Assembly: GCA_045577455.1 (NCBI GenBank)
Contig: JAZNIJ010000104.1
Span: 1 to 21,799, forward strand
Direction of reading: 5' to 3'
Source: SIG653 sp045577455
GTDB taxonomy: Bacteria > Bacillota > Clostridia > Oscillospirales > CAG-382
DNA length: 21,799 bases
The notes under the pieces are model-generated. The model saw nothing but the letters and a program-made list of their open reading frames with translations. It was not told where the DNA came from and searched no databases. Position 1 is the stretch's first letter, and each line of letters starts with the position of its first letter. Both the position numbers and the translations under genes were made by a program. Shown in pieces: positions 8,569 through 16,137 of this stretch.

Positions 8569-9114
8569 TTAAAGATAGATGTCAATTTTCTTGAAGCTCT
8601 GAGAGTCAAGCTCTGAGGGGTTTTCTATAACATATCTTCCGTCGTCGGAATCAATAACAACAACGAGTTTATCGCTCATTTTAATAATGCTTTTAAATGT
8701 GTCTTTAACGGAAAATTCCGCTTCTCCTCTATCTGTAACAACTTTCCAGAAAGAAAATCCAAACTGTTCCTTAATGGAAACAATTTTTGTTATCCTTGGC
8801 ATAAAATACTTTCGTTCCAACGCCTGTTTGAGAAGCGTTTTGCTTTCTTCTGAAAAATCGTCAAGGGAGTTAATTATGCCGTATTCGTATTTATCCTCAT
8901 CAAAAACAGAAATATATCTGTCGGGGTTGTTAAACGGAAACGCTCTGTGAAGAAAAACTCTGCCTATATCTTGCCAGATGGGGCCTTGCTCCGTTGTTTC
9001 TTCAAGGTCATATTCAGCTTTGGGAGGAAGAAATGCTTTGAGAGCTAAAAAACCGTCTTTTTCATAGAATTTTGCGTTTTCCTCGGTTAAATATACAATT
9101 ATTGATTTATCCAT
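8569..9114 (-). CDS. DUF1854 family protein
   Basis: A 181-residue soluble protein with no signal peptide or membrane helix. The middle block (VFLHRAFPFNNPDRYISVFDED ... YGIINSLDDF ... KRKYFMPRI-like ... FGFSFWKVVTDRGEAEFSVKD) follows the pattern I know for DUF1854, a family usually found beside ABC exporters and called cyanophycin-metabolism-associated in some annotation sets. The biochemical role is unknown. It is sandwiched between two zinc-ribbon exporter halves with gaps of 3 bp upstream and 14 bp downstream, so it is almost certainly translated from the same mRNA. This suggests a regulatory or accessory subunit of the exporter. The ATG has GGAG ten bases upstream, inside the end of the preceding gene. 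Confidence 0.85.
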   Translation of the reverse strand: MDKSIIVYLTEENAKFYEKDGFLALKAFLPPKAEYDLEETTEQGPIWQDIGRVFLHRAFPFNNPDRYISVFDEDKYEYGIINSLDDFSEESKTLLKQALERKYFMPRITKIVSIKEQFGFSFWKVVTDRGEAEFSVKDTFKSIIKMSDKLVVVIDSDDGRYVIENPSELDSQSFKKIDIYL

Positions 9115-9117
9115 ATG

Positions 9118-11385
9118 CTATTCTCCAATCCCAATAGTTCTGAACGCTTCTTCTTGCAGAGCGAAAAGTCGATGGTAAACGCCCTTTTGTGAAAGCAAAT
9201 CAGACGGTTTGCCCTGCTCGGCAATTTTTCCATCTTCAATAACAATAATTTTGTCAGCATTCTTCAAAGTTGAAAGTCGGTGAGCTATAATTATTGTTGT
9301 TCTGCCTTCGGTAATCTTGTCAAGTGCTGTCTGAATCTGATGCTCGGTTTGGGTATCCATTGCCGCCGTTGCTTCATCAAGTATGAGAATTTCGGGGTTG
9401 GTGAGAATTGCTCTTGCAATGGAAACTCGTTGTCGTTCACCGCCGGAAAGGTCTTTATGCCCAAATCCAACCATTGTTTCGTATCCGTCGGGATATTCCA
9501 TAATGAATTTGTGAGCATATGCCGCCTTTGCCGCTTCTATAACTTCTTCGTCTGTTGCATCGGGTTTTGCGTATCGTATGTTTTCTAAAATAGTTCCTCT
9601 GAAAAGGTATGTTTCCTGAGAAACAATGGAGATAGAGCTGTGGAGATTTTGAGAAGATATGTTTTTAATATCAATCCCATCTATTGTTATACTCCCCGAT
9701 GATGCATCGTAAAGTCGTATTAAGAGGTTTGCAATTGTGCTTTTTCCTGCACCTGTTTTTCCAACAAGCCCAACTGTTTCCCCCGGGGCAATGTGGAAAT
9801 TTATGTTTTTAAGGATATTTCTTCCTTTTGTATAAGAAAAGCTCACATTTTTAAACTCAACCTCGCCCCTGATTTTTTCAAGAACAACAGGGTTTGATGT
9901 TTCGGGGGTGTCTGTAACGCTGTCCTGAATCTCAAAAAGACGGCTCAATGCGTTGAGTGCATCCGACCACCAGTTTGAAACATCTGAAATGCTTTGAACG
10001 GGTGAAAATGCCATTTCCATATATGCAATAAAAGCAAGGAATTCGCCGTAATTCATTTCACCGCTTAGAACTTCCATACCGCCAATAGCCCAAACAAGGT
10101 ATATGCCAATTTTAAGAACAAAGCCCAAAAACGGATATATCTTCTGGCTTTTTATGGCAACCTCTGTGCCGCTGTTTTCAGAATCCTCGCAGAGCTTTTC
10201 AAAGCGTTTTTCTTCATTTTCTTCTTTGGAAAACGCCTTAACAACTCTCATTCCTGTGATTATGTCGCTCACAAATGAGGAAAGGGAGCTGGATTTTATA
10301 AAGTTTCTGTTATGGAGCTTTGAAAATAGACGCCTTAAGCGTTTGTATGTAAATATGAAAACAGGAACGGTAACAAAAGAGTAAAGCGCAAGGAGTGGGT
10401 TTAAAATAACAAGAATAACAAGAACAGAAACAAGCTGAAAGCTGTTGGCAACAAGGTATGGAAAACCGTCGCAGAGGAAGAAATATATAGAGTCTGCATC
10501 TCGGTTTATCTGGGTCATAAGACCGCCTGTTTGTCTGCCTGTGAAAAAGCTCAAGCTGAGCTTGTTGATAGAACGGAAAATCGTTATTTTGAGAGCAAGC
10601 ACAACTCTGGCAGAAACCTTTGCTGTTATAACACCGTTAAGCATCCCTGCAAGGGTTGAAAGGAGCTTTATCCCTGCAATAACCCCAACTATGGGAAGTA
10701 CCATACCGAAATATTTTCCGTTTTCCGTCAAAACATCATCGTAAAATACTTTTGTGCTGGCGTATGGAGCAATAAGCCCTAACGCTGTTGTTATTAAAAC
10801 TGTAACGAAAATCAGGAAAATATACCATTTGAACTCTTTAAAAAAGTGTAAAAGCCGTTTGACCAGCCCCGTGGAATCGACGCAGTCGGGGCAAAACTTT
10901 CGGTTAATGTCAGCATACCTTTTTCCGCATTTTGGGCAGTAGCCGTCAGTATCGGTGCAAGCTTTTATTTTTTTGCTGTCAAGCTTTCCGTCTTTTTTGA
11001 GAGAAGCGAAAATTTCGATAAGGTCGTATGCGTCTTCTTTGATGGAGAATGAGCCGTTGAATAAAAGGACTTCTCCGTTTTTCGTTTTTGCGGTTACGGT
11101 TATCGTGGATATTTCTTCAGTGCAGGTAATTTTTTCAAGCTCGGATACGGGGAAGGACTTGAAGCTTTCACATTCAAAAACAGATTGCGGTGCATTCTCT
11201 CCTCTTTGTAACCTTGATGTGCCTTGAATAATTGCAAGAGTGCTTTCAGTGAGCAAAACCCAAACATCTTTTTTGAAAAGGTTATCGCTGTAGTCGGAAA
11301 GCAATGCAATTCCGTTTTTAAAATTGATGTTTTTGCTCTCAAGAAAAGCAGAAACAGATGAGGGAAGAGAGGATGTTTTTTTCAT
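9118..11385 (-). CDS. ABC exporter half-transporter with N-terminal zinc ribbon
   Basis: First gene of the leftward operon. I place the start at the ATG at 11385 (755 residues), because a TTGGAG ribosome site lies six bases before it; the longer reading would begin at a TTG inside that ribosome site. Layout in 755-residue numbering: a beta-rich, PH-like N-terminal domain (about 15-130, inference), a zinc ribbon at Cys150, 153, 165 and 168, a six-helix membrane domain (about 183-470), and an ATPase with Walker A GKTGAGKST (542-550), Gln590, signature LSGGERQ (646-652), Walker B ILILDE (Asp670, Glu671) and His702. All catalytic residues are present. The same domain order is seen in the exporter half two genes downstream, although the N-terminal parts differ strongly, so they are old paralogues and likely partners. 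Exports an unknown substrate across the cell membrane. Confidence 0.9.
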   Translation of the reverse strand: MKKTSSLPSSVSAFLESKNINFKNGIALLSDYSDNLFKKDVWVLLTESTLAIIQGTSRLQRGENAPQSVFECESFKSFPVSELEKITCTEEISTITVTAKTKNGEVLLFNGSFSIKEDAYDLIEIFASLKKDGKLDSKKIKACTDTDGYCPKCGKRYADINRKFCPDCVDSTGLVKRLLHFFKEFKWYIFLIFVTVLITTALGLIAPYASTKVFYDDVLTENGKYFGMVLPIVGVIAGIKLLSTLAGMLNGVITAKVSARVVLALKITIFRSINKLSLSFFTGRQTGGLMTQINRDADSIYFFLCDGFPYLVANSFQLVSVLVILVILNPLLALYSFVTVPVFIFTYKRLRRLFSKLHNRNFIKSSSLSSFVSDIITGMRVVKAFSKEENEEKRFEKLCEDSENSGTEVAIKSQKIYPFLGFVLKIGIYLVWAIGGMEVLSGEMNYGEFLAFIAYMEMAFSPVQSISDVSNWWSDALNALSRLFEIQDSVTDTPETSNPVVLEKIRGEVEFKNVSFSYTKGRNILKNINFHIAPGETVGLVGKTGAGKSTIANLLIRLYDASSGSITIDGIDIKNISSQNLHSSISIVSQETYLFRGTILENIRYAKPDATDEEVIEAAKAAYAHKFIMEYPDGYETMVGFGHKDLSGGERQRVSIARAILTNPEILILDEATAAMDTQTEHQIQTALDKITEGRTTIIIAHRLSTLKNADKIIVIEDGKIAEQGKPSDLLSQKGVYHRLFALQEEAFRTIGIGE

Positions 11386-11492
11386 AAAATGCTCCAAATC
11401 AATCCAAAATAAGCCGAATAAACATAAAAAGATATTTTTCTAAAACAAGGAAGTAAAGGTAAAAAATAACAGCGCACCAATATCCAAAATGA

Positions 11493-11521
11493 ATTATATA
11501 CCAAAAGCAACAGAAAATCAA
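11493..11521 (-). promoter_or_regulatory. SigA-type promoter of the ABC/DUF1854/glyS operon
   Basis: Read leftward, TTGATT, 17 bases, TATAAT. The -10 is consensus and the -35 matches at four of six positions. It implies an mRNA leader of about 100 bases before the exporter ATG, in which I recognise no riboswitch. Confidence 0.7.
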
Positions 11522-11657
11522 TAGAAACAGAAAAAAACATATGAGAAAAAAGAAAAATTACGATAATAATAGGATAAAAACTATATAAAAAAACTCAAAA
11601 TGCCCAAAAAATACTCAAAAATTATTAAAAATGAGCCGAAAAAAATCAGAAATCATA
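11522..11657. other. AT-rich spacer between divergent promoters
   Basis: Very A-rich on the + strand, with long runs of A, and no open frame of note. It separates the leftward exporter promoter from the rightward tRNA promoter and may act as an UP-element or bent-DNA region. No other motif recognised. Confidence 0.5.
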
Positions 11658-11686
11658 TTGACAAACCCGAATTGTTGTGATATAAT
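11658..11686 (+). promoter_or_regulatory. Consensus SigA promoter of tRNA-Ser
   Basis: TTGACA, 17 bases, TATAAT: a perfect match to the housekeeping consensus. It lies 43 bp before the first base of the tRNA, as expected for a strong stable-RNA promoter. Confidence 0.9.
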
Positions 11687-11729
11687 AGCTTGCGGTTCGG
11701 AAAAAGAGCCAAGAAAAACAGAATATTGT

Positions 11730-11822
11730 GGAGAAGTCGCCTAGCCTGGTCGAGGGCGCACGATTGGAAATCGTGTGACCGCCAAAAACGGTCCGAGGGT
11801 TCGAATCCCTCCTTCTCCGCCA
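11730..11822 (+). tRNA. tRNA-Ser (anticodon GGA)
   Basis: A 93-base class II tRNA with CCA encoded in the gene. The 7-bp acceptor stem pairs GGAGAAG (11730-11736) with CTTCTCC (11812-11818); G11819 is the discriminator. The anticodon stem CACGA/TCGTG encloses the loop TTGGAAA, giving anticodon GGA at 11766-11768, which reads UCC and UCU serine codons. The long variable arm (ACCG ... CGGT) and the GGTTCGAATCC T-arm fit tRNA-Ser. A consensus promoter lies upstream and a terminator directly downstream. Confidence 0.97.
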
Positions 11823-11863
11823 AAATAACAGAGCATACACGACAGTGTATGCTCTGTTATTTT
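11822..11863 (+). terminator. Terminator of tRNA-Ser
   Basis: A perfect 19-bp inverted repeat (11822-11840 with 11845-11863) with loop GACA and a TTATTTT end. It starts at the last base of the encoded CCA. Confidence 0.9.
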
Positions 11864-11873
11864 GCATCTGAAA

Positions 11874-11978
11874 GAAGGAGGGATTCGAACGGGTGCGTGT
11901 AAGAAAAGTGTCCGGTGGACACTTTTCCCGCACCCTGACCGAGCCGGCGGGCGAGACCGAATCCCTCCTTCTCCGCCA
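11874..11978. repeat. Palindromic element made from tRNA-Ser 3'-end copies
   Basis: The left edge (11874-11890) is an exact 17-base inverted copy of the tRNA T-arm/acceptor strand at 11799-11815. The right edge (11958-11978) is an exact 21-base direct copy of the tRNA 3' end, CCA included. The two edges pair over 14 bp. Inside are a 7-bp stem (11891-11897 with 11929-11935) and a perfect 10-bp stem (11904-11913 with 11917-11926). No credible protein is coded. It could be a small mobile or tRNA-derived RNA element. Read-through from the tRNA promoter would have to pass the 19-bp terminator. Confidence 0.8.
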
Positions 11979-12018
11979 GAAAAAGAATCAGGATTGGATA
12001 CAATCCTGATTCTTTTTC
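11979..12018 (+). terminator. Second terminator, after the tRNA-derived element
   Basis: A perfect 18-bp inverted repeat (11979-11996 with 12001-12018) with loop GATA and an ATTCTTTTTC end. It follows the second CCA copy directly, just as the first terminator follows the real tRNA. Confidence 0.85.
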
Positions 12019-12020
12019 AA

Positions 12021-12149
12021 TTAAATCCGCCAAAAGCGGAATAAATCCACCAAAGGTGGATGAAATCGCTGCGCGATGAAATCCGACTTCGTTGGGATAA
12101 TCGTGGCGGATTTGATTTCATCTGAAGCGGAACGCTGAAGATTTCATCC
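12021..12149. repeat. Chain of short hairpins (REP/MITE-like)
   Basis: Five short stem-loops in a row: TCCGC..GCGGA (12026-12040), ATCCACC..GGTGGAT (about 12045-12061), ATCGC..GCGAT (about 12065-12077), an imperfect ATCCGAC..GTTGGGAT (about 12081-12098) and AGCG..CGCT (12126-12136). GATGAAATC (12059, 12075) and its complement GATTTCATC (12114, 12140) recur, and an outer 9-bp pair joins 12023-12031 to 12105-12113. Non-coding. The pattern fits a dispersed palindromic repeat family. Confidence 0.65.
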
Positions 12150-12203
12150 AAACTTGTTTTGATTTCATTCTATTTTCGTCCCCAAAAACTCTCAACAAAA
12201 CTA

Positions 12204-12232
12204 TTTACTTTTAAAGAAAACTATGATATAAT
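12204..12232 (+). promoter_or_regulatory. SigA-type promoter of the ZIP transporter gene
   Basis: TTTACT, 17 bases, TATAAT, about 80 bp before the ATG. The -10 is consensus and the -35 matches at four of six positions. Confidence 0.7.
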
Positions 12233-12244
12233 CTGTCTGAAAAT

Positions 12245-12282
12245 ATCGAAGGTATGGCAGAAAATCACCCGTATCTTCCGAT
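12245..12282 (+). promoter_or_regulatory. Hairpin in the 5' leader of the ZIP gene
   Basis: ATCGAAGGTAT (12245-12255) pairs with GTATCTTCCGAT (12271-12282) as an 11-bp stem with one bulge and two G-U pairs. The loop is 15 bases, GGCAG...CACCC. It lies between the promoter and the ribosome site (GAGGG before the ATG). I do not recognise a known riboswitch in it. A metal-responsive element is possible but unproven. Confidence 0.5.
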
Positions 12283-12311
12283 GTTCCAAAACAGAGTAAG
12301 AGGGAAAAACT

Positions 12312-13073
12312 ATGGAATGGGTATTATTAACCGCCTTGGGCGTTGGCGGAGCAACGGTTATAGGTGCGTTGCTTGGCTTTATTTTTAAAAATCCGTCTCA
12401 CAAAATGAAGGATATAATCTTATCCTTTGCGGCAGGTGTTATGCTTTCTGCGGCAGTTGTGGGGCTTGTGCTTCCGTCCCTTGACCACGAAGGAAATTTA
12501 ACCCTTCTTGTAACTATTGCCGGAATTTTCTGCGGTGCTTTTTGTCTTAATCTTATTGACAAAGTAGTTCCCCATCTTCACCGCATAACAGGGTTATCTG
12601 CAAAAGACGAACATTCTGATAAAGCGATGAAGCTCAACAAGGTTTTGCTTTTTGTTATCGCAATTGCAATACATAATCTTCCTGAAGGAATTGCCGCAGG
12701 TGTTAGCTTTGGTAACGAAAAAGTTTCTCAGGCAATGATTGTTTCAGGGGGGATTGCCCTGCAAAACATACCCGAAGGTATGGTTATAATTGCACCGATG
12801 ATAGCGGCAGGAATGAGTAAAAAACGAACCTTTGTCATTGCAATGTTTACTGGCGTTGTTGAGGTTATAGGAACTCTCATCGGCTATTTTGCCGTTAGCA
12901 TATCGACAGTGATTTTACCCTTTGCACTTGCCTTTGCAGGGGGCACGATGCTCTATGTTATTTTGGACGAGCTGATTCCCGAAACTCACGGCGACGGTCA
13001 CGAAAGAAGTGCAACGTATGCTATGCTTGTCGGCTTTAGCGTCATGCTCGCTTTGGATTTTTTGTTGGGGTAA
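12312..13073 (+). CDS. ZIP family divalent metal transporter
   Basis: A 253-residue polytopic membrane protein with about eight helices. It shows the ZIP signature metal-site motifs: HNLPEG at 121-126 (helix 4) and QNIPEG at 151-156 (helix 5), plus ELIPETH at 220-226. This arrangement fits the bacterial GufA/ZupT-like branch that takes up zinc, iron or manganese into the cytoplasm. The short loop at 93-110, which carries DEHSD, replaces the long histidine-rich loop of many eukaryotic ZIPs. Start: ATG preceded by GAGGG. It has its own promoter and a structured leader, and a small membrane-protein gene follows after 28 bp, probably in the same transcript. Metal preference cannot be told from sequence alone. 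Confidence 0.93.
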   Translation: MEWVLLTALGVGGATVIGALLGFIFKNPSHKMKDIILSFAAGVMLSAAVVGLVLPSLDHEGNLTLLVTIAGIFCGAFCLNLIDKVVPHLHRITGLSAKDEHSDKAMKLNKVLLFVIAIAIHNLPEGIAAGVSFGNEKVSQAMIVSGGIALQNIPEGMVIIAPMIAAGMSKKRTFVIAMFTGVVEVIGTLIGYFAVSISTVILPFALAFAGGTMLYVILDELIPETHGDGHERSATYAMLVGFSVMLALDFLLG

Positions 13074-13101
13074 GGGGTTTGCCGTAGAAGGCGGTGTATA
13101 T

Positions 13102-13554
13102 ATGTTTTTCTTATCAATACCACTCAAAAAAGATGAAAGCATTATCAGAGAGAGAATTGCTCAGTATATAAAATATGAAACAACAGAAACATCCATAACG
13201 GGCTTCCCCCTTTACGGTTTGGGGCTTCACTTTACAGAAAACGGTGAAAAAATAAGGGGATTTTACTGTTCGGAAAACGAGAAAACTCACACAAAGTCAA
13301 ATGCAAGAATTTATTTTTCGGGGGCAATAGTTTCAAATGGAGCTGAAAAGTATTTTAAGGGCATTTTGCATTTTGGGGTTGTTTCAAACATTTTTCTTCC
13401 TTTCGCCTTTGCTTCCATAATTTTTGGAGCGTTAACAAGTAAAGATGTTATTGGAATTGGGATTGCCGCTTCACTTCTATTTGCCTTTGCTACTCTTGGT
13501 GTGTCAAGTGTTAAGGAAGCAAAAACTCAAGTGGAAAAGTTTTTCGGGGATTGA
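13102..13554 (+). CDS. Small predicted membrane protein of unknown function
   Basis: 150 residues from the ATG at 13102, which has AAGGCGG upstream. The open frame extends further left but only by overlapping the ZIP gene, so I reject the longer start. Residues 1-90 are soluble and charged (KKDESIIRERIAQYIKYE ...). Residues ~95-140 hold two hydrophobic helices with a short TSKDVIG turn, followed by a charged tail. I recognise no family. The 28-bp gap to the ZIP gene suggests co-transcription; a functional link is only inferred. A terminator follows at 13652. Confidence 0.75.
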   Translation: MFFLSIPLKKDESIIRERIAQYIKYETTETSITGFPLYGLGLHFTENGEKIRGFYCSENEKTHTKSNARIYFSGAIVSNGAEKYFKGILHFGVVSNIFLPFAFASIIFGALTSKDVIGIGIAASLLFAFATLGVSSVKEAKTQVEKFFGD

Positions 13555-13651
13555 ATAGAATTAAAAACAATTTCAAAGATATTTCGGAAGTTTGTAGACT
13601 AAAAATCAGTTGCAAGCTGTCAAAATAAATATACTAAAACATTTCAATTAC

Positions 13652-13695
13652 AAAAAACAGGTGATACTGCATAGTGCAATATCACCTTGTTTTTA
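13652..13695. terminator. Bidirectional terminator between converging genes
   Basis: AAAAACAGGTGATA pairs with TATCACCTTGTTTTT (one bulge), with an inner TGCA..TGCA stem. The A-rich left and T-rich right flanks let it serve both the rightward ZIP unit and the leftward DUF805 gene, which ends at 13703. Confidence 0.85.
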
Positions 13696-13702
13696 TCCGA
13701 AA

Positions 13703-14104
13703 CTATTTTTTTGCCTTCGCCGCGGCTTTTGGAATTGGTTTGTTTTTGTTTTGGGGTTTCTTTTTCTCTTTTCCGTCTGATGGTTTACCGCAGAGCCAGA
13801 CAACGAGAAGTATCTGCCCAACAGCAGGAATTAACCCAACAAGCAACATTTTTCCGCTTTTTGCAGTATCGTGCAATCGACGGGTTGCAACGGCAACAAG
13901 GGGAACTATCATAAGAAGCACGAAAACAAGATAAAGATACCTTATTGCCCCAACGGTTGTAAGTCCGCTTAAAAAACCGCATATAAACGCCAAAGCCAAA
14001 GTTAAAACAGCAAGAAATGCCGAAAACACCCAAAATTCTTTCCTTGATGCCTTGCCTTCAAAATTAGAATAATTATCTTTTGCACATTTTATAAAAATTT
14101 CCAT
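13703..14104 (-). CDS. DUF805 family membrane protein
   Basis: A 133-residue protein. The start YSNFEGKASRKEFWVF and the later ATRRLHDTAKSGKMLLVGLIPAVGQILLVVWLC match the well-known DUF805 pattern (YhaH-like inner-membrane proteins). Three hydrophobic segments (about 26-47, 57-74 and 87-105) are followed by a lysine-rich tail (about 107-133) that should face the cytoplasm. The function of the family is unknown. The ATG has AAAGGTG upstream. It is a single gene with its own promoter and a shared terminator, next to but divergent from dnaG. Confidence 0.9.
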   Translation of the reverse strand: MEIFIKCAKDNYSNFEGKASRKEFWVFSAFLAVLTLALAFICGFLSGLTTVGAIRYLYLVFVLLMIVPLVAVATRRLHDTAKSGKMLLVGLIPAVGQILLVVWLCGKPSDGKEKKKPQNKNKPIPKAAAKAKK

Positions 14105-14208
14105 TTAATACACCTTTTAACATTTGGGAAACCCCATAAAGATAGTTTTGCATTGCATTTTTAAGTAAACAAAGCAACAAAATAATGCAACGCTTTTTCT
14201 CAAAAGAT

Positions 14209-14237
14209 ATAATAACATAGTGGCAAGTAAAAATCAA
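14209..14237 (-). promoter_or_regulatory. SigA-type promoter of the DUF805 gene
   Basis: Read leftward, TTGATT, 17 bases, TATTAT. It implies a leader of about 100 bases before the ATG. Confidence 0.6.
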
Positions 14238-14304
14238 CAGGTAAAAATGTAAAAAAACAAAAAAATTTCAAAAAATAAAAAGGAGTTTCGACTTTTTCTG
14301 CGTA

Positions 14305-14310
14305 TATAAT
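14305..14310 (+). promoter_or_regulatory. Possible -10 element before dnaG
   Basis: TATAAT within CGTATATAATATATG, about 60 bp before the dnaG start. I find no convincing -35 at 16-18 bp, so the promoter is uncertain or uses an activator or another sigma factor. Confidence 0.4.
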
Positions 14311-14370
14311 ATATGTAAGGAACAATTCAAACAAACATAATGCAGAGTAAAAGGGGAAGGAGTGGTATTT

Positions 14371-16137
14371 GTGGCAGATTTAAACGATATAAAAACCGAG
14401 ATAGTTGACCGCTTGGATATTGCAGAATACATTTCTCGGTATGTTCCCCTGAAACATGCTGGTGCTGTGCATAGCGGTTCTTGTCCGTTTCACAGTGAGA
14501 GAACCCCATCCTTCACCGTTTTTCCAAACACAAAAACATATTATTGCTTTGGCTGCGGTGCAGGCGGTGATATAATCAGCTTTGCAATGGCAATTAACGG
14601 GCTTGACTTTATGGATGCCCTGCGCTCCCTCGCAAAAGAGGTTGGGGTTGAGCTTCCCGAATTTGAAAAAACTGAAAAAAACGGAGTTAAGAAAAGCCGT
14701 CTTTACGAGGCGAATAAGGAAACAGCGAGGTTTTTCCACACTTGCCTTATGAGTGAGGGCGGAAAAAACGCCTTGAATTATCTCACATCAAGAGGTCTTA
14801 GCCAAACTACAATAAAACGGTTTGGAATAGGTTATGCCCCCGACGGTTGGACAACCCTTACAGACCATCTGAAAAGCAAGGGATTTACCGATGAGGAGCT
14901 TGATGCCGCTTTTCTTTCTAAAAAAGGTAAAAACGGAAAAATGTACGACATTTTCAGAAACAGAATTGCTTTCCCCCTCATATCAACAACGGGAGAGGTT
15001 CTTGGTTTCAGTGCAAGACGGCTCAACGAGGCAGACGAAAGAAAATATGTAAATACATCGGATACCCCTGTTTTCAAAAAAAGCAAATTTGTGTTTGCTC
15101 TCAATATGGCGAAAGCCCATAGTGCGTCAGAGCTTATAATGTGTGAGGGCTGTGTTGATGCAATAGCGTTGCATCAGGCGGGTATAGACGGCGCTGTTGC
15201 CACCTTGGGAACGGCAATAACTGCCGAGCAATCAAGGATTTTAGCCAAATATACAAAGAAAATATACCTGTGCTACGATTCCGATACAGCAGGTCAGACA
15301 GCCGCCGAAAAGGGAATACGGTTGCTTACACAGCTTGGAATATCCTCAAAGGTAGTTAAGGTAACAGGTGCGAAAGACCCTGACGAATACATAAAAAAAT
15401 ACGGTGCAGACAGCTTCAAACGGTTGCTTTCGTCTGCAGACGGTGAAATAGATTTTCTCATAAGCAAAGCGGTTGGAGAATATGACCTTTCCATACACGA
15501 AAATAAGCTGAAAGCGGTTTCCGCTGTTTGCAAGCTCATTGCAAAGCTTAACACTCTTGCGGAACGTGAGGTTTACTCCGCAAGGGCGGCAGAGCTTCTT
15601 AAGGTGAGTAAAGAAGCAATAATCGAAAACGTTACCAAGGAACGTAAAGGAATTGAACGCAAAAGCAAAAAAGAGTTTGAAAAAAAAGAAATGCTTCGTT
15701 TTATGGGAACGGGTGATAAGGTTAATAAAGATAAATTGACTATGCCGGGTGAAGCGTTGCTTGAAGAACGCCTTCTCGGAATCCTTTTTGTTCAAAACGA
15801 CCTGTTTCGGTTTGCCGAGGGGCGAATAACGGCAGAGCTGTTTCGCACCGACTTTGGAAAAAGAGTTTTTTCTGTTTTTGAACAGGATTTTATAAACGGA
15901 ACAGAGCCGATTTTATCAAACGAAAACCTTAAAAACGAAGAAATATCCGCACTTGCGGGTATTATTGCCAAAACGCAAGGAGAGGGAGACAGCAATAAGG
16001 AAACGCTTTTAAAAATAGTTGCTTCTCTTGAAGAAAAGCGTAAAAGCGCCGAAGCGGATGAAGCGTTGTCTTCGTCGGATTCGGAATCTCTTGGTGATGA
16101 GCTGAAAAAATATATAAGCTCGTTGAAGAAAAAATAA
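14371..16137 (+). CDS. dnaG: DNA primase DnaG
   Basis: Makes RNA primers at the replication fork together with the replicative helicase. I choose the GTG at 14371 (588 residues) because AAGGAG lies eight bases before it; an in-frame GTG at 14362 would add three residues and overlap the ribosome site. In 588-residue numbering: an N-terminal CHC2 zinc finger (Cys38, His41, Cys59, Cys62), the catalytic core, and a TOPRIM fold with the metal residues Glu259 (CEG) and Asp303/Asp305 (YDSDTAG). The region from ~435 is the helicase-binding C-terminal part, poorly conserved, with an acidic/serine patch near 560-575. Length fits the family. rpoD follows after 100 bp, as in the classic macromolecular-synthesis operon; rpsU is not adjacent here. 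Confidence 0.97.
   Translation: MADLNDIKTEIVDRLDIAEYISRYVPLKHAGAVHSGSCPFHSERTPSFTVFPNTKTYYCFGCGAGGDIISFAMAINGLDFMDALRSLAKEVGVELPEFEKTEKNGVKKSRLYEANKETARFFHTCLMSEGGKNALNYLTSRGLSQTTIKRFGIGYAPDGWTTLTDHLKSKGFTDEELDAAFLSKKGKNGKMYDIFRNRIAFPLISTTGEVLGFSARRLNEADERKYVNTSDTPVFKKSKFVFALNMAKAHSASELIMCEGCVDAIALHQAGIDGAVATLGTAITAEQSRILAKYTKKIYLCYDSDTAGQTAAEKGIRLLTQLGISSKVVKVTGAKDPDEYIKKYGADSFKRLLSSADGEIDFLISKAVGEYDLSIHENKLKAVSAVCKLIAKLNTLAEREVYSARAAELLKVSKEAIIENVTKERKGIERKSKKEFEKKEMLRFMGTGDKVNKDKLTMPGEALLEERLLGILFVQNDLFRFAEGRITAELFRTDFGKRVFSVFEQDFINGTEPILSNENLKNEEISALAGIIAKTQGEGDSNKETLLKIVASLEEKRKSAEADEALSSSDSESLGDELKKYISSLKKK

Noticed and set aside
11646..11933. Leftward open frame of 95 residues containing RRRRDSNPRTVFGG
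   Set aside because: It is the antisense translation of the tRNA-Ser gene; this peptide is a well-known false protein.
11730..11978. Prophage or integrative-element attachment pair (tRNA direct repeats as attL/attR)
   Set aside because: The repeats are only 156 bp apart and no integrase gene is in the window; a scar remains possible but a full element does not.
11862..12044. Rightward open frame of 60 residues
   Set aside because: It runs through the tRNA-derived palindrome and its terminator and has no proper ribosome site for its start; its apparent coding content comes from the repeat.
13009..13101. N-terminal extension of the 150-residue membrane protein
   Set aside because: It would overlap the end of the ZIP gene in another frame, while the ATG at 13102 has its own ribosome site.
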